The position numbers were made by a program, and so were the translations under genes. Shown here one piece after another: positions 32,843-43,381 of a stretch of 64,000 nt of DNA. Location of the stretch: assembly GCA_001632435.1 (NCBI GenBank), contig KV423920.1:124001-188000 (forward strand), written 5' to 3'. Every line of letters begins with the position of its first letter. Position 1 is the first letter of the stretch. Under the pieces are notes generated by a model. That model made no database searches and had not been told where the DNA came from. It was given only the letters and a program-made list of their open reading frames with translations. The stretch comes from Calocera cornea HHB12733 (lineage: Eukaryota; Basidiomycota; Dacrymycetes; Dacrymycetales; Dacrymycetaceae).

Positions 32843-34522
32843 TTAGTCGAGGTCCGCGAGGCTGCGGGGGCGGCGACCAAGCTTCTTGGCCTCCTTGCGC
32901 TCACCCATCCTCTCGCCCTTGAGCAGCATCTTGTGCTCCTCCTGCCTGAGATCGGAACGGGCATCGATCTCGGAGTCATCGAAGTCACGAGGGCGGTGGG
33001 CCAGCTTGTGTGCCTCCTTGCGCTCGCCCATCCTCTCTCCCTTGAGCAGCATCTTGTGCTCCTCCTGCCTGAGATCGGAACGGGCATCGATCTCGGAGTC
33101 ATCGAAGTCACGCGGGCGGTGGGCCAGCTTGTGTGCCTCCTTGCGCTCGCCCATCCTCTCACCCTTGAGCAGCATCTTGTGCTCCTCCTGCCTGAGATCG
33201 GAACGAGCATCGATCATGGAGTCGTCCTCGAAGTCACGCGGGCGGTGGGCCAGCTTGCGTTCCTCCTTGTGCGCACCCATCCGCTCACCCTTCAACAACA
33301 TCTTGTGCTCCTCCTTCTTCAGGAAACCGGCAGAGATGGGGCGGGCGGGCGAGCGGGCCTCGATCTCAAAGTCGAAGTCATCAAGGCTGCGAGCAGCAGG
33401 GGTAGCGGGCGGAGAGTCGGCCGAAGGAGTGGCAGGCGTCGACTCGGTGGCAGCGGCGTGCTTGTGGGCGTGCTTGCCGTGCTTCTTGTGGGCGTGCTTG
33501 CCATGCTTGCCGCGGTGGTGGGAGCGGACCTCGAGCTCGGAGTCGTCCAGGGAGCGCGGGCGGCGGGCAGCCTTGTGCTCGCCCATCCGCTCACCCTTAA
33601 GGAACATCTTGTGCTCCTCCTTCTTCAGGAAAGAGCCAGAGACGGGCCGCGTGGGAGAGCGGGCCTCGATTTCGAAGTCGAAGTCATCAAAGCTGCGAGC
33701 AGCAGGGGTAGCGGGAGTAGACTCGGCCGACGGAGTGGCAGGCGCCGAGTCGGTAGCCGCAGCCTTCCTGTGGGCGTGCTTGCCGTGCTTCTTGTGGGCG
33801 GGCTTGCCGGCCTTGCCATGTTTGCTGTGGCCTTGGGAGCGGACCTCGAGCTCCGAGTCGTCCAGAGAACGCGGGCGGCGGGCCAGCTTGTGCTCCTCCT
33901 TGTGCTCACCCATCCGCTCACCCTTCAGCAGCATCTTGTGCTCCTCCTTCTTCAGGAAACCGGCAGAGATGGGGCGGGCGGGGGAGCGGGCCTCGATCTC
34001 GAAGTCGAAGTCATCAAGGCTGCGAGCAGCAGGGGTAGCAGGCGGAGAGTCGGCTGAAGGGGTGGCAGGCGTCGACTCGGTAGCAGCGGCGTGCTTGTGG
34101 GCGTGCTTGCCGTGCTTCTTGTGGGCGTGCTTGCCATGCTTGCCGCGGTGGTGGGAGCGGACCTCGAGCTCGGAGTCATCCTCGAAGGACCGGGGTCGGC
34201 GAGCCGCACCGACGCGCCGGGAACCACCGATCTTCTTGGCCTCCTTGTGCTCACCCATCCTCTCTCCCTTGAGGAGCATCTTGTGCTCCTCCTTCCTGAG
34301 GAAGCTGTTGGAAACAGGGGAGCGCATCTCAATGTTGGAGTCGACGATGTCGATAGAGCGGGGGCGGTGAGAGAGCTTGTGAGCCTCCTTGCGCTCGCCC
34401 ATGCGCATGCCCTTGCGGAGCTCAGCCTTCTCGATCCTCTTCAGCTGGCCCTTGCTGACCGAGGGAGCTGCTGCGATGCCGGCAGCGAGGGTGGCAAGAA
34501 CGATGACGGAGGTGAGCTGCAT
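32843..34522 (-). CDS. secreted repeat protein with EEHKMLLKGERMG units and His/Lys-rich blocks
   Basis: An intronless frame of 559 residues. Residues 1-19 form a signal peptide (MQLTSVIVLATLAAGIAAA). The mature part is built of modules: seven clear copies of EEHKMLLKGERMGE plus a degenerate first copy (RKGMRMGERKEA), each followed by a basic RRPRS or HRPRD and an acidic DDxEIxARS segment. Interspersed are three His/Lys-rich blocks (KHGKHAHKKHGKHAHK-like) leading into Ala/Thr/Pro/Ser linkers. Dibasic RR/KK pairs border many units, as in Kex2-processed secreted repeat proteins, but cleavage is unproven. The His-rich blocks might bind metal. Its paralogue is at 45170-46369. The upstream region has a TATA box and a leader shared with that paralogue. 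No named family is recognised. Confidence 0.85.
   Translation of the reverse strand: MQLTSVIVLATLAAGIAAAPSVSKGQLKRIEKAELRKGMRMGERKEAHKLSHRPRSIDIVDSNIEMRSPVSNSFLRKEEHKMLLKGERMGEHKEAKKIGGSRRVGAARRPRSFEDDSELEVRSHHRGKHGKHAHKKHGKHAHKHAAATESTPATPSADSPPATPAARSLDDFDFEIEARSPARPISAGFLKKEEHKMLLKGERMGEHKEEHKLARRPRSLDDSELEVRSQGHSKHGKAGKPAHKKHGKHAHRKAAATDSAPATPSAESTPATPAARSFDDFDFEIEARSPTRPVSGSFLKKEEHKMFLKGERMGEHKAARRPRSLDDSELEVRSHHRGKHGKHAHKKHGKHAHKHAAATESTPATPSADSPPATPAARSLDDFDFEIEARSPARPISAGFLKKEEHKMLLKGERMGAHKEERKLAHRPRDFEDDSMIDARSDLRQEEHKMLLKGERMGERKEAHKLAHRPRDFDDSEIDARSDLRQEEHKMLLKGERMGERKEAHKLAHRPRDFDDSEIDARSDLRQEEHKMLLKGERMGERKEAKKLGRRPRSLADLD
32880..33330 (-). repeat. near-identical 123-base tandem repeats in the 3' half of the secreted repeat gene
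   Basis: A unit of 41 codons (EEHKMLLKGERMGERKEA through DDSEIDARSDLRQ) recurs in tandem with very few base differences between copies, while copies further upstream in the gene are more diverged and longer. Confidence 0.85.
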
Positions 34523-34583
34523 CTTGAGTTATTGGTTTGGTCGTGTGGTTTAGGAGGATGTCGTAAGTGTTATAAAGTGGATA

Positions 34584-34625
34584 AGATAGTGAACGTGAGG
34601 TTGTCGTGAGTTCCTGACCGGCAGG
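34584..34625 (-). promoter_or_regulatory. conserved 5' leader element shared by both secreted paralogues
   Basis: On the minus strand this reads CCTGCCGGTCAGGAACT, then ACGAC and CCTCACG, about 100 bases before the ATG. The same string, with a few substitutions and one base indel, lies at 45079-45117 before the paralogue. Confidence 0.6.
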
Positions 34626-34730
34626 TGATCGTAAAGTGAGAAGAAGAGAAGTGAAGGGGAGTAGAGATGAGTAGAGGTGAACCGGCACCTTTGACTGTTG
34701 GGTGAGGAAATGAGAGCAGCATACCGGCCT

Positions 34731-34740
34731 ACTTATATAC
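34731..34740 (-). promoter_or_regulatory. TATA box of the secreted repeat gene
   Basis: GTATATAAGT on the minus strand, about 210 bases before the ATG, at the same relative place as in the paralogue. Confidence 0.55.
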
Positions 34741-34742
34741 TG

Positions 34743-35514
34743 ACCTGTCCGGGGGAGAAGCAGTGATGACCGCCTGCAATGTAAAACTGTCATTCTGGGC
34801 CGACCCAACTGCAACATTAAAAAAAAAGAATTGTGACAGTAGTATGCGCATTGCATTCTGCCGCGGCAGTTTCAGGGCACCCGGCGCGGGCGCCTGCCGA
34901 TTCGGCAGGTGAGTCGTTCAACACCGATCTCGCATGCTCAGCGCCTGCCGTCGCCCTGCAAAGCACCGCACCCACCCGTCCGAGTATCACCGTCTCCGTT
35001 TCAGCACCGTCGGTTCACACCAGGTGGAGCGCGACTCACGCCTGATGACTACCGGCTGGGGCGGGCGGTGCTCCTCGCGCTTCCGACTTCTGCTCCCGCG
35101 GGCGTGGTAAGCGTTTCATCATGGGGTGGGGGGCTGTAACATCTTCTCCATATAAATTAATTGGCGCTAGAGTCATGCACAAAGTTGGTATTCCAATCCT
35201 GACTGAACTGCTGCGATGCACCAGACCCGGTAGCGGCTGGGCGGCAGGCGTGAGACTCATTCGCGCCGTTGCGTTGCGTTGCGTCTCGTTTCAACTGGCC
35301 CTGCCGGGCGCGCTGTCACGCCGGCCGTCACTCTCGCGCGTTTAAATTACAATGCAGCGGGAATGCCCTCCTGTTCCTGCTCTCCGGCATCGGAAGCCGT
35401 CCATACCATAGGAACACGCACGTAACACCCGAAGTCATGCGGCGCGCAACGCGCAATAATAATCATGAACGCACGGCTGTCCGCCGTCGTCCTGCCGCGT
35501 CGAACGTTGAATGG
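34743..35514. other. upstream spacer
   Basis: 772 bases upstream of the repeat gene. No supported reading frame. The right end abuts a transposable element. Confidence 0.4.
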
Positions 35515-35524
35515 GGCCAGGCTG
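35515..35524. repeat. left target-site duplication
   Basis: GGCCAGGCTG, repeated exactly at 36067-36076 on the far side of the element. Confidence 0.85.
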
Positions 35525-35617
35525 GAGTTATCTTCTAAAATACGTCGAAATTTGGGCCAAAAATCTAGAATACGATAGGGTCCAATAGTAATCTACAATG
35601 CGGCACATCTCTACGGT
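35525..35617 (+). repeat. left terminal inverted repeat
   Basis: Nearly perfect inverted match to 35974-36066; similarity decays further inward. Confidence 0.85.
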
Positions 35618-35823
35618 CCCACAGTGAGCGGTTGCTCATCAAATTGAAATTTTCGCCAATTAAACTGCATAGAAAACAGCTTGCCTGTTGACTGTAGTGT
35701 CTCAGCAATTATAGATACAATTTTAGACAGACATACATGACTTAAAGGGACACTGTTGCAGATCTCTGGAGGCAACTTAAGAGTTTTGCCCGACTCAGTG
35801 ATCCCAGCTTTTCTAAAATTTCT

Positions 35824-35923
35824 NNNNNNNNNNNNNNNNNNNNNNNNNNNNNNNNNNNNNNNNNNNNNNNNNNNNNNNNNNNNNNNNNNNNNNNNNNNNN
35901 NNNNNNNNNNNNNNNNNNNNNNN
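35824..35923. other. assembly gap (100 N)
   Basis: Exactly 100 N, a conventional length for a gap of unknown size. It lies inside the transposable element, so the true internal length is unknown. Confidence 1.
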
Positions 35924-35973
35924 GCAGAAATCCAAGAAAAATCTCCATTTGATGAGCAACAGCTTAGTGCATA

Positions 35974-36066
35974 ACCGTAGAGATGTGCCGCATTGTAGAT
36001 TACTATTGGACCCTAGCGTATTCTAGATTTTTGGCCCAGATTTCGACGTATTTTAGAAGATAACTC
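35974..36066 (-). repeat. right terminal inverted repeat
   Basis: Inverted copy of 35525-35617. Confidence 0.85.
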
Positions 36067-36076
36067 GGCCAGGCTG
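36067..36076. repeat. right target-site duplication
   Basis: GGCCAGGCTG, identical to 35515-35524. Confidence 0.85.
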
Positions 36077-37067
36077 CGACCCGTCCGGGAGCCGCGCTCC
36101 CAGGCGCGTTGCGCGGCGCACTGCTGCATGACGCACGCCCATCAGGCTCGGTGCACGCCTCCAGCCAGGCTACTGTACTATGTAGTGCACAACACGCGCT
36201 CCGCTATGAATTAGCAGCCCATCTCTCTCGCTCGGCACACACACTGCTTACGCATCCAAAACGAATGTGGGGCGCGGGGCGCAGTGCATTGCACAAGCGT
36301 GTGTGGCAGGCAGAAGATGCTCACGACTGCCGGTTTGGGCGCACAACGCGATCGGACGATTGATATGTGTGAAGTTATCAATTAACGCCCTGCACGTCGT
36401 CGGCAGTTGTCTGCTGGACAGCGTGCCGCCGGGCATGGTAGATGAATGCGCCTCACAACGGGAACTGTAGGAACGGGGTTGGAGATCCGATGTCGGAGCG
36501 ATGTTGGAGCCGAGTCGTCACGCATACAGTACCAGACACGCTCGCGCCGTATTCACCTAGCCGCCCTCCTGGAACGTCCTCAGACGTCACCCAGCTTCAG
36601 CTCCTGTCCATCCTGGCGCTTCATGTTTATATTTCTGGGTTTGAGATGCTGCAGCAGCTGCTGTCGGGGCAGAGGCGTTCAGAGGTAGTCACTGATCCTG
36701 ATCACGCGGTACGAGGGAGTGAAAAGAGGGAAGTGTCATTAACCGCCTGTACGCCGCCGCCGCCGCCGACGGCTGTTCCGCTGCTCGAGTCCTCGGCGCA
36801 TCCGCATGGTAACAAGGGCAGGCAGGACGGCGGCGTGGGCAGGTGCGGGCGGGACGTTACTCAGCCGGACAGGAAGGGGTCATACGGGAAGAGGAGGAGA
36901 AAGGATAGATAGGCGAAAGGGAAGACAGCGCGCGAGAGAGGGAAGATGTGCGTGCAGCACGGGGAGTAAGATGAATGTCAACGCCCCTACGGTCCGAGCC
37001 GGGCTCTGCGGTCTACTGTAGCCCGTCACGACGGCCCGTAATCCACAATCCACGATCCACCGGGCGC
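36077..37067. other. spacer between the transposable element and YPT7
   Basis: 991 bases. Open frames are short or lie in low-complexity DNA. No gene is supported. Confidence 0.4.
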
Positions 37068-38125
<1,058 letters not shown>

Positions 38126-38724
38126 CTTGCTCGACTATCGACTATCGACTATCGTAGGGAGGGATACCGGGCTAGTCTTGGACGTTGTGCGAGTCGCAAG
38201 TAGCGTAATAAGGATAGGATAGGATAGGGGAAGCGGTCGTGGGAGTACGAGTACGTCAGCTGGGGGAGCACAGCTGTCGAGGACTGAAGTGGTAAGGAGG
38301 AGAAGTGCGGAGTGGCAGCAGCAGCAGCGGCAGGTGCGGGACAGGGTGAGGGTGAGGAGGGCACTAGGACTATCGCAGGCAGCCAGTGAGCACGCAGCCG
38401 ACCGCTCCCGGCCGACAGCCGGGGAGCGGGGGCGGAGTGTGAATGTGCACGGGGGTTATTGCTTCCGCTCGCTGCTCAGCCACTGCGGGTGAGGGTGCAC
38501 ATTGCACGCCTGAAGGCAGGCGCGTTGTCGGCGCGGGCTGCTCACCTGCCGCTCTTCACCTCTGTCCTGCTCTGCTCTGCTCTGCTCTGCTGTCCCTCCT
38601 TGCTAGGACTGTCCTGTACAGAGGGCCGTAGGAGTGGCGATCTCCCCCGCCTCCGACCCGCGCTCACCCGGCGCACTCCCACCCATCCACCACCCGTCCC
38701 AAAAGGGGCCACCCCCCACAACAC
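38126..38724. promoter_or_regulatory. shared 5' interval of YPT7 and ATG16
   Basis: 599 bases between divergent starts, with short repeats: CTATCGA copies near 38133-38155, AGGATAGGAT copies near 38208-38226 and TCTGC copies near 38571-38592. It may act as a bidirectional promoter. No binding site could be named. Confidence 0.4.
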
Positions 38725-39985
38725 ATGTCCACATCCACCAGCTCGCTGCCCCTCCCCTCCTCCTCCCTCTCCTCCCTCTCCACCTCCCTGCTCCCGCAGC
38801 CCCCGTCCATCGTCGAGCCCACCCCAGGCAGCAGCAGCTCCTCCCCTTCTGGGTGGCAGGACCAGATCCGCGAGCGCCTCCTAGCCAGGAACGCGAGGGA
38901 GAGCGCCTATGCAGGGGTCATCGAGCAGTGTACGTTCCGTCTCTTGATATATGCTTACGATGGAGCTGACGGGATCGAGCACATAGATCGCAGGCTCGCA
39001 CAGCAGACCCGCGTGCTGAGGGAGAGGAACCAGACGCTCCTGCGTGCCGTCAGTACTGCCCGCTCGGGCGGCACGTCCACCGGTGACGAGTACGCCTCCC
39101 TCTTCCCTGATACCACTGCGCGCCGCGCTGACCCAGCCACAGCAACCCCGTGCGTGCCGCGCTCATCACCTCGCTCGAGCAGCAGATCTCCTCCCTGCGC
39201 GACGAGACCGCGGCGCTGTACAAGACCCAGGGGCAGAACGCGCAGCGACTGCTGGAGATGTCCGACCAGCTGCGGCTGTCCGACGACTCGGCCCGATCGA
39301 CCGCCGAGGACCTGCGGCGCACGCGGGAGGAGCTCGCCCGCGCACAACGGGAGCTCGAGTCCTCCCGGCTCAACGTGCGCGAGAAGGAGCGCTTCATCCA
39401 GGAGCTGTCGGACGACAACACCGCGCTCTCGCTCGAGCTCACGCACACGGCTGCGCGGAACGACAGTCTCAAGAGGGACAACGCAAGCCTGCTGCAGCGC
39501 TGGCTCGACGCGAAGAATGACGAGGCGCAGCGGGTCAATGACGCGAACGGGTTTTGGGAGGAGATGCAGCGCGCAAGGGAGGCGCCGCCGGCTCCGGCTC
39601 CGCGGGGGAGCACGAACGGGGAGGGGCTGCAGCCCGCTGCCGACATCGGCGGCGGCGGCGGAGGGAGCGGAAGCGGAAGTGCAAGTGCAAGTGCATACGG
39701 TGCGATGCCGGGTTTTCGCAAGCCCCCGGCGAGCCCGGGGACGACGCGGAAGAACGCGATGGGGAGGGAGAATGGCTGATCGTCCGCCCCGGCTCGGGGT
39801 CGGGGTCACCGTCCCGGTCGCCGTCCGAGGCTGGCACGGAGGGCGAGCTGGTCGAGCGGACCTCGACTTCCGCTGGAGCGCCTGTTGTCGAGCTTGGACG
39901 TGGGGGTGAGGAGCGGCCTGCGGCTGGAGAGGAGATTGGGGATGTCGAGGACGAGGACGAGGACGAGGAGTTCGCCCTACTGTGA
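38725..39985 (+). CDS. ATG16: Atg16, coiled-coil autophagy protein
   Basis: The start at 38725 opens a Ser/Pro-rich N-terminus, then WQDQIRERLLARNARESAY, the helix that binds Atg5. A 57-base intron (GTACGTTCC...CATAG) joins EQ to YRRLAQQTRVLRERNQ. A second intron joins TGDD to NPVRAALITSLEQQ. A long coiled coil follows and ends in SLLQRWLDAKNDEAQRVN, the hallmark of Atg16. Atg12-Atg5-Atg16 lipidates Atg8 on the growing autophagosome. Without further splicing the frame ends at 39779. A 44-base intron near 39680-39723 would instead join a coding-like, acidic tail (EGEWLIVRPGSGS... EDEDEDEEFALL) ending at 39985; I prefer this. There is no WD40 domain, as usual for fungi. Confidence 0.88.
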
Positions 39986-40428
39986 TGGCCGGCCGGCTGT
40001 CGCTGTGCTCGCTGTCTTTTCGTCTCCTTCTTCTCTTCTCTTCTCTTTTCTTTTCTTTTCTTTTGTGTCTTGTCTTGTCTTGTCTTGTCTTGTTGATACC
40101 ACTCCATCCTTATTCCTCCTCAATTGCCTTTGTTCCCTTGGTGCGTCGGTGGACGTGAATGCATCTCATGACTGCCCGAAGCACGGCGGGCGAGGGACAG
40201 TCGACGGAGAGCGCATTGCTGCTGCTCATGGACCATGCTGTGGCGCCTTCCACATCTCGCAACACACCGCACACCATGCGTGGACAGCACATTAGCATTA
40301 GCGAGATCTACCTACTGAGAGAAACGGCGCGCGTCCTCTCGCCCCAGTCCAGTCGGGAGAAAAACAAAGCATACAACGACAACGACACAATGACCTATCA
40401 TCCTACATTCCTGCCAGGCACGGCGGGC
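39986..40428. other. 3' spacer of ATG16 and the WOPR gene
   Basis: 443 bases between convergent genes. It begins with a pyrimidine-rich repeat and has no supported gene. Confidence 0.4.
40025..40093. repeat. CTTCT/TTTTC/TTGTC pyrimidine repeat
   Basis: Consecutive pentamer runs CTTCT, TTTTC and CTTGT just downstream of the ATG16 stop, read directly. Confidence 0.8.
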
Positions 40429-41834
40429 TCATGATCTCCCCGCGGGGTAGTTGAGCGCCTTGACGTGCGGGGGCATGGGCCCCTGCGGGCCCTTGGGCGG
40501 GGAGATGCCGAGCGGCGGCTCGCCCCTGGCGAAGCTGAGGCTCACCCTGCCCTGGGCATTGACGTTCGCGTTCGGTACGGGCGGCGGCGGGCCCCGCGGC
40601 GCGCTCGCACTCACGCTCTTGACGGTGCGCGGGCCGTATCCGCCGTGGTTGTCGTCGCTCTCGTCCTCGTCCTCCTCCCCGTCCATCTCCTCGTCCTCGT
40701 CCTCGTCCATCAGCCGGCTCACGTCCCCATTCGCCGCCTGTGCATAGATGTTCGCGTTCATCCCCATCACCCCGGCGCCCATGAGCTCGCCCCCCGGCAT
40801 GTGCGCAATGAAGTCCTGCACGCGCGGGATGGGCAGCATGATCGGCGCCGCGCCCGCCATGTTCATCGGGAGCGCTATCTCCCGGTGCGGCGCGGGCACC
40901 GAGTCCGTCTCTCCCGGGATGGACAGGATCGGGATCGGGTTCTTCAGGCTCCGGATGTTCTTCGTCACGGGCCGGTAGACGCCCGCGGGCACGCGCACTC
41001 GCGCCAGCGTCCGGTCCTGCTCGATCGTCGGAACCATGTCCAGCTCCGACTTGCGGTAGTAGCATACAAGGTGCCACCGTCGCGGGGCGAGGTCGGTCGC
41101 GGCTTGCACGTCGGCGGTGTACACTTGCCGTGTCATCCCATTGGTCTTGATTGGCACATCAGGGCGGCGCGATGGCCGGAGATACGAGGTCCCCTTCGGC
41201 CGTCCTAGGTTCCTATCGGGTCGCCTGCGCATACACTCAACTTGCGTTTCTCGGAACACACCCGTGCAAACCCACGTTTTTGCATTTTTCCGATCCTGGT
41301 TCACCAGGTCGCCCCTCTCCTCGAAGATCTCAAACGGGTTGATGTTGAGCCCCGGCCGCCATCGCAGGCTGTCGTCCCAGCGCTTGATACAAAGCGGGTG
41401 TCCCTCGACCCGCTCCCACACGAACACGGATCCGTTCTGGCCGAGCTCCTTCCTCTGCGCGGGCGTCAGGCGGCGGTTGACGAGCGGGAGGAGGCTGCAG
41501 GCGCGCGCAAAACAGCAAAACACAATCGTCAGGAATTAGCGCTCAAAAGTGGCGAGGAGAGTGGCGAGCAATGCAGCGCCCGGGACGTACTCCATGCGCA
41601 CGGCCTCCATGATCACGTGCGCGTCGTGCGAGTTCCGCACGCCTGGTTTCGCGCCGTATTAGTGCTTGCAAAGGTATGCAGGACGTGGTAAAGGCACGTA
41701 CGGATGCACGAGTGTGTGGGCAACACCGGCCCCGGCTCGTCCTCCTTTGGGTGTGCGGGCGCGGCTGCGGCAGCAGCGATCGCAGCCTGGGCCGCGGGAG
41801 TCGGCGGGGGCGGTGGCTGCTTTTCCTTCGCCAT
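40429..41834 (-). CDS. WOPR (Gti1/Pac2) family transcription regulator
   Basis: The start at 41834 reads MAKEKQPPPPPTP, then SCIR; an intron joins GVRNSHDAHVIMEAVRM, and a second intron joins DLLPLVNRRLTPAQRKE. This is WOPR box 1, with GSVFVWERVEGHPLCIKRW and LRWRPG. Box 2 is the region with NGMTRQVYTADVQAATD and RRWHLVCYYRKSELD. An acidic stretch and a Gly/Pro-rich C-terminus follow, ending NYPAGRS. WOPR proteins bind DNA directly and act as master switches of morphology or nutrition response (Wor1, Ryp1, Gti1, Pac2). A spacer of about 70 residues separates the boxes. The C-terminal half is unlike named relatives, so the specific role is unknown. Confidence 0.86.
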
Positions 41835-42554
41835 TGGCTATGAGTACACGTGCTTAATGCGAGAGAAGTGTGAGAATGCGAGATGGATGGTTGCACCTGG
41901 TTGTGCTAGGGCGATGGGCGGAGAGGGGCACAGAGTGGCGGGTGGAGGGTGGCGAAATCGCTGGCCTCGCACGGAGCCGCGGCGCGGATTATTACCGTTT
42001 GCCTCCGTGAGGAGCTACCGTCTTGCCGTGCCTGTTGCCCGACGCTCTGACCAATCAGCGATCGCGCAGCCCCGCGTATCCTGTCGAGTTCCATGTAAAC
42101 AGGGGGGTTAGTAACCCAGACGGGGTCAGCAAAATGATGCGAAGGTGCAATGATGATGTTGTGCTGTTAGCGCCACTGAGGGTAGGGCCGGCGCTTGGTG
42201 CCATTCCTCCTCCACAGGTGGCGACTCTCCCTGCGGTCCGGGGGGGCCTATCAGCGAACGATGCGATGACCATATCACAAAGCATTGATTTCTTTCATTA
42301 CGTCGATACAACTGCAAAGCAACTGTTCGCAAACACCAGCAGAAGCGTGTGTGCGTCTATGTCAACTAGAGATCTGGGAACACGAGGCGGGGGGGAGAAC
42401 CGCATGAGCCGGGAGGGGGGGGGGAAGGGACGAAAGGAGAACGGGGAGGAGCGGGGATCACATCAGAGCAGTCGGACGACCTGCTTTGCTGTCAGGGTCG
42501 GATTTGCAGCGCAGGGTGAGTGACGCACCTGGATAACAACAGCAGCAGCAGCTC
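41835..42554. other. 5' region of the WOPR gene and 3' region of 6-phosphogluconolactonase
   Basis: 720 bases with homopolymeric G runs near 42388-42425. No credible reading frame. Confidence 0.4.
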
Positions 42555-43381
42555 CTACGCCTTGAACGGCGTCCGCAGGTACTCCGTCTTCGCCGCGGCG
42601 GCGTCGTCCACGAACCAGTAGGTCATCCCGGGCTGAGCGACGCGCACGCGGGAGCTAGGAAGCCCCTCCTCTGGCTTGTCCAGCACGGTGTGGAGGATGT
42701 CTTCCTTCGCAGCCCCGGTCGCGACGAACGCGCACTTGTGGGCATGGTTGATGACGGGGAAGGTGAGGGTGATGCGGGTCGGCGGGGGCTTGGGCGAGTC
42801 GTCGATCCACGCGACCCAGCGGTCGGACTCTGTCAGCAGGGCGTGCCCGGGGAAGAGGGAGGCGGTGTGCCCGTCCGGGCCCATGCCGAGCAGGATCAGG
42901 TCGAACACGGGAAAGCGCGCCGTCTCGCGGTTCGCAAACTCGCGGATCAGCCCCTGCTCGTATTCGTCCGCCAGCTCGTCGAGGTCGTCCAGCAACGAGG
43001 TGTCGATCGCGTGCACCTGCTCCGCAGGGATGTCCACCTTGGTGAGCAGCTCCTCGTTGATCAAGCGGTAGTTGGAGTATTCGTGATCAAGCGGCACGCA
43101 GCGCTCGTCCGCGAAGAAGATATGCCTGCAGCGCAGTGAGTCACAGGCACAATTTCAACCATCGAACAGACGCACCACTTGTCCCATTTTACACCTGGGT
43201 TTCCGATCAGGCCGGCGAGGTGCTGGGCCAAGCTTCCCCCAGAGACGGCAAGCGTGAACCGGTCCCTCTTCTGGATGGCCTCGTCCTGAGCCTTGATGAT
43301 GAATTCCGCGAGGGCGGCGACGAGTGGTTCTTCGCCCGGGAAAGTGTAAAGTATTGGCGCGGCCGGTGGTCCGTGAGGCAT
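42555..43381 (-). CDS. 6-phosphogluconolactonase
   Basis: Two exons joined by a 50-base intron (about 43127-43176) give about 258 residues from the ATG at 43381 (MPHGPPAAPILYTFPGEE). Family motifs: FTLAVSGGSLAQHLAGL, W-HIFFADERCVPLDHEYSNYRLI across the splice, DLILLGMGPDGHTASLFPGH (active-site loop with the His), ITLTFPVINHAHKCAFVATGAAK. It hydrolyses 6-phosphogluconolactone in the oxidative pentose phosphate pathway, in the cytosol. In the same frame upstream of the ATG lies a hydrophobic stretch (LLLACLALALAFLIAV) with no ATG of its own, so it is probably untranslated. Confidence 0.93.

Larger units (their letters stand above)
35525..36066. mobile_element. non-autonomous Mutator-like element (MITE) with long terminal inverted repeats
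   Basis: The two ends are inverted copies starting GAGTTATCTTCTAAAATACG. About 93 bases match with two differences that I could count, and weaker similarity reaches roughly 130 bases. Exact 10-base duplications (GGCCAGGCTG) flank the ends. Long inverted repeats plus a 9-11 base duplication is the signature of Mutator-like elements, and the GAG... terminus agrees. No transposase frame is visible in the sequenced part; 100 N fill the centre. The near identity of the ends and the perfect duplication suggest recent insertion. Confidence 0.85.

Noticed and set aside
32880..33330. Regular repeats considered as a CRISPR-like array
   Set aside because: The repeats are 123 bases, contiguous, in frame, and part of a eukaryotic coding sequence with no spacers.
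32834..34370. Two long plus-strand frames (407 and 494 codons) antisense to the secreted repeat gene
   Set aside because: They are products of the tandem repeat. The minus-strand frame has the signal peptide, TATA box and paralogue.
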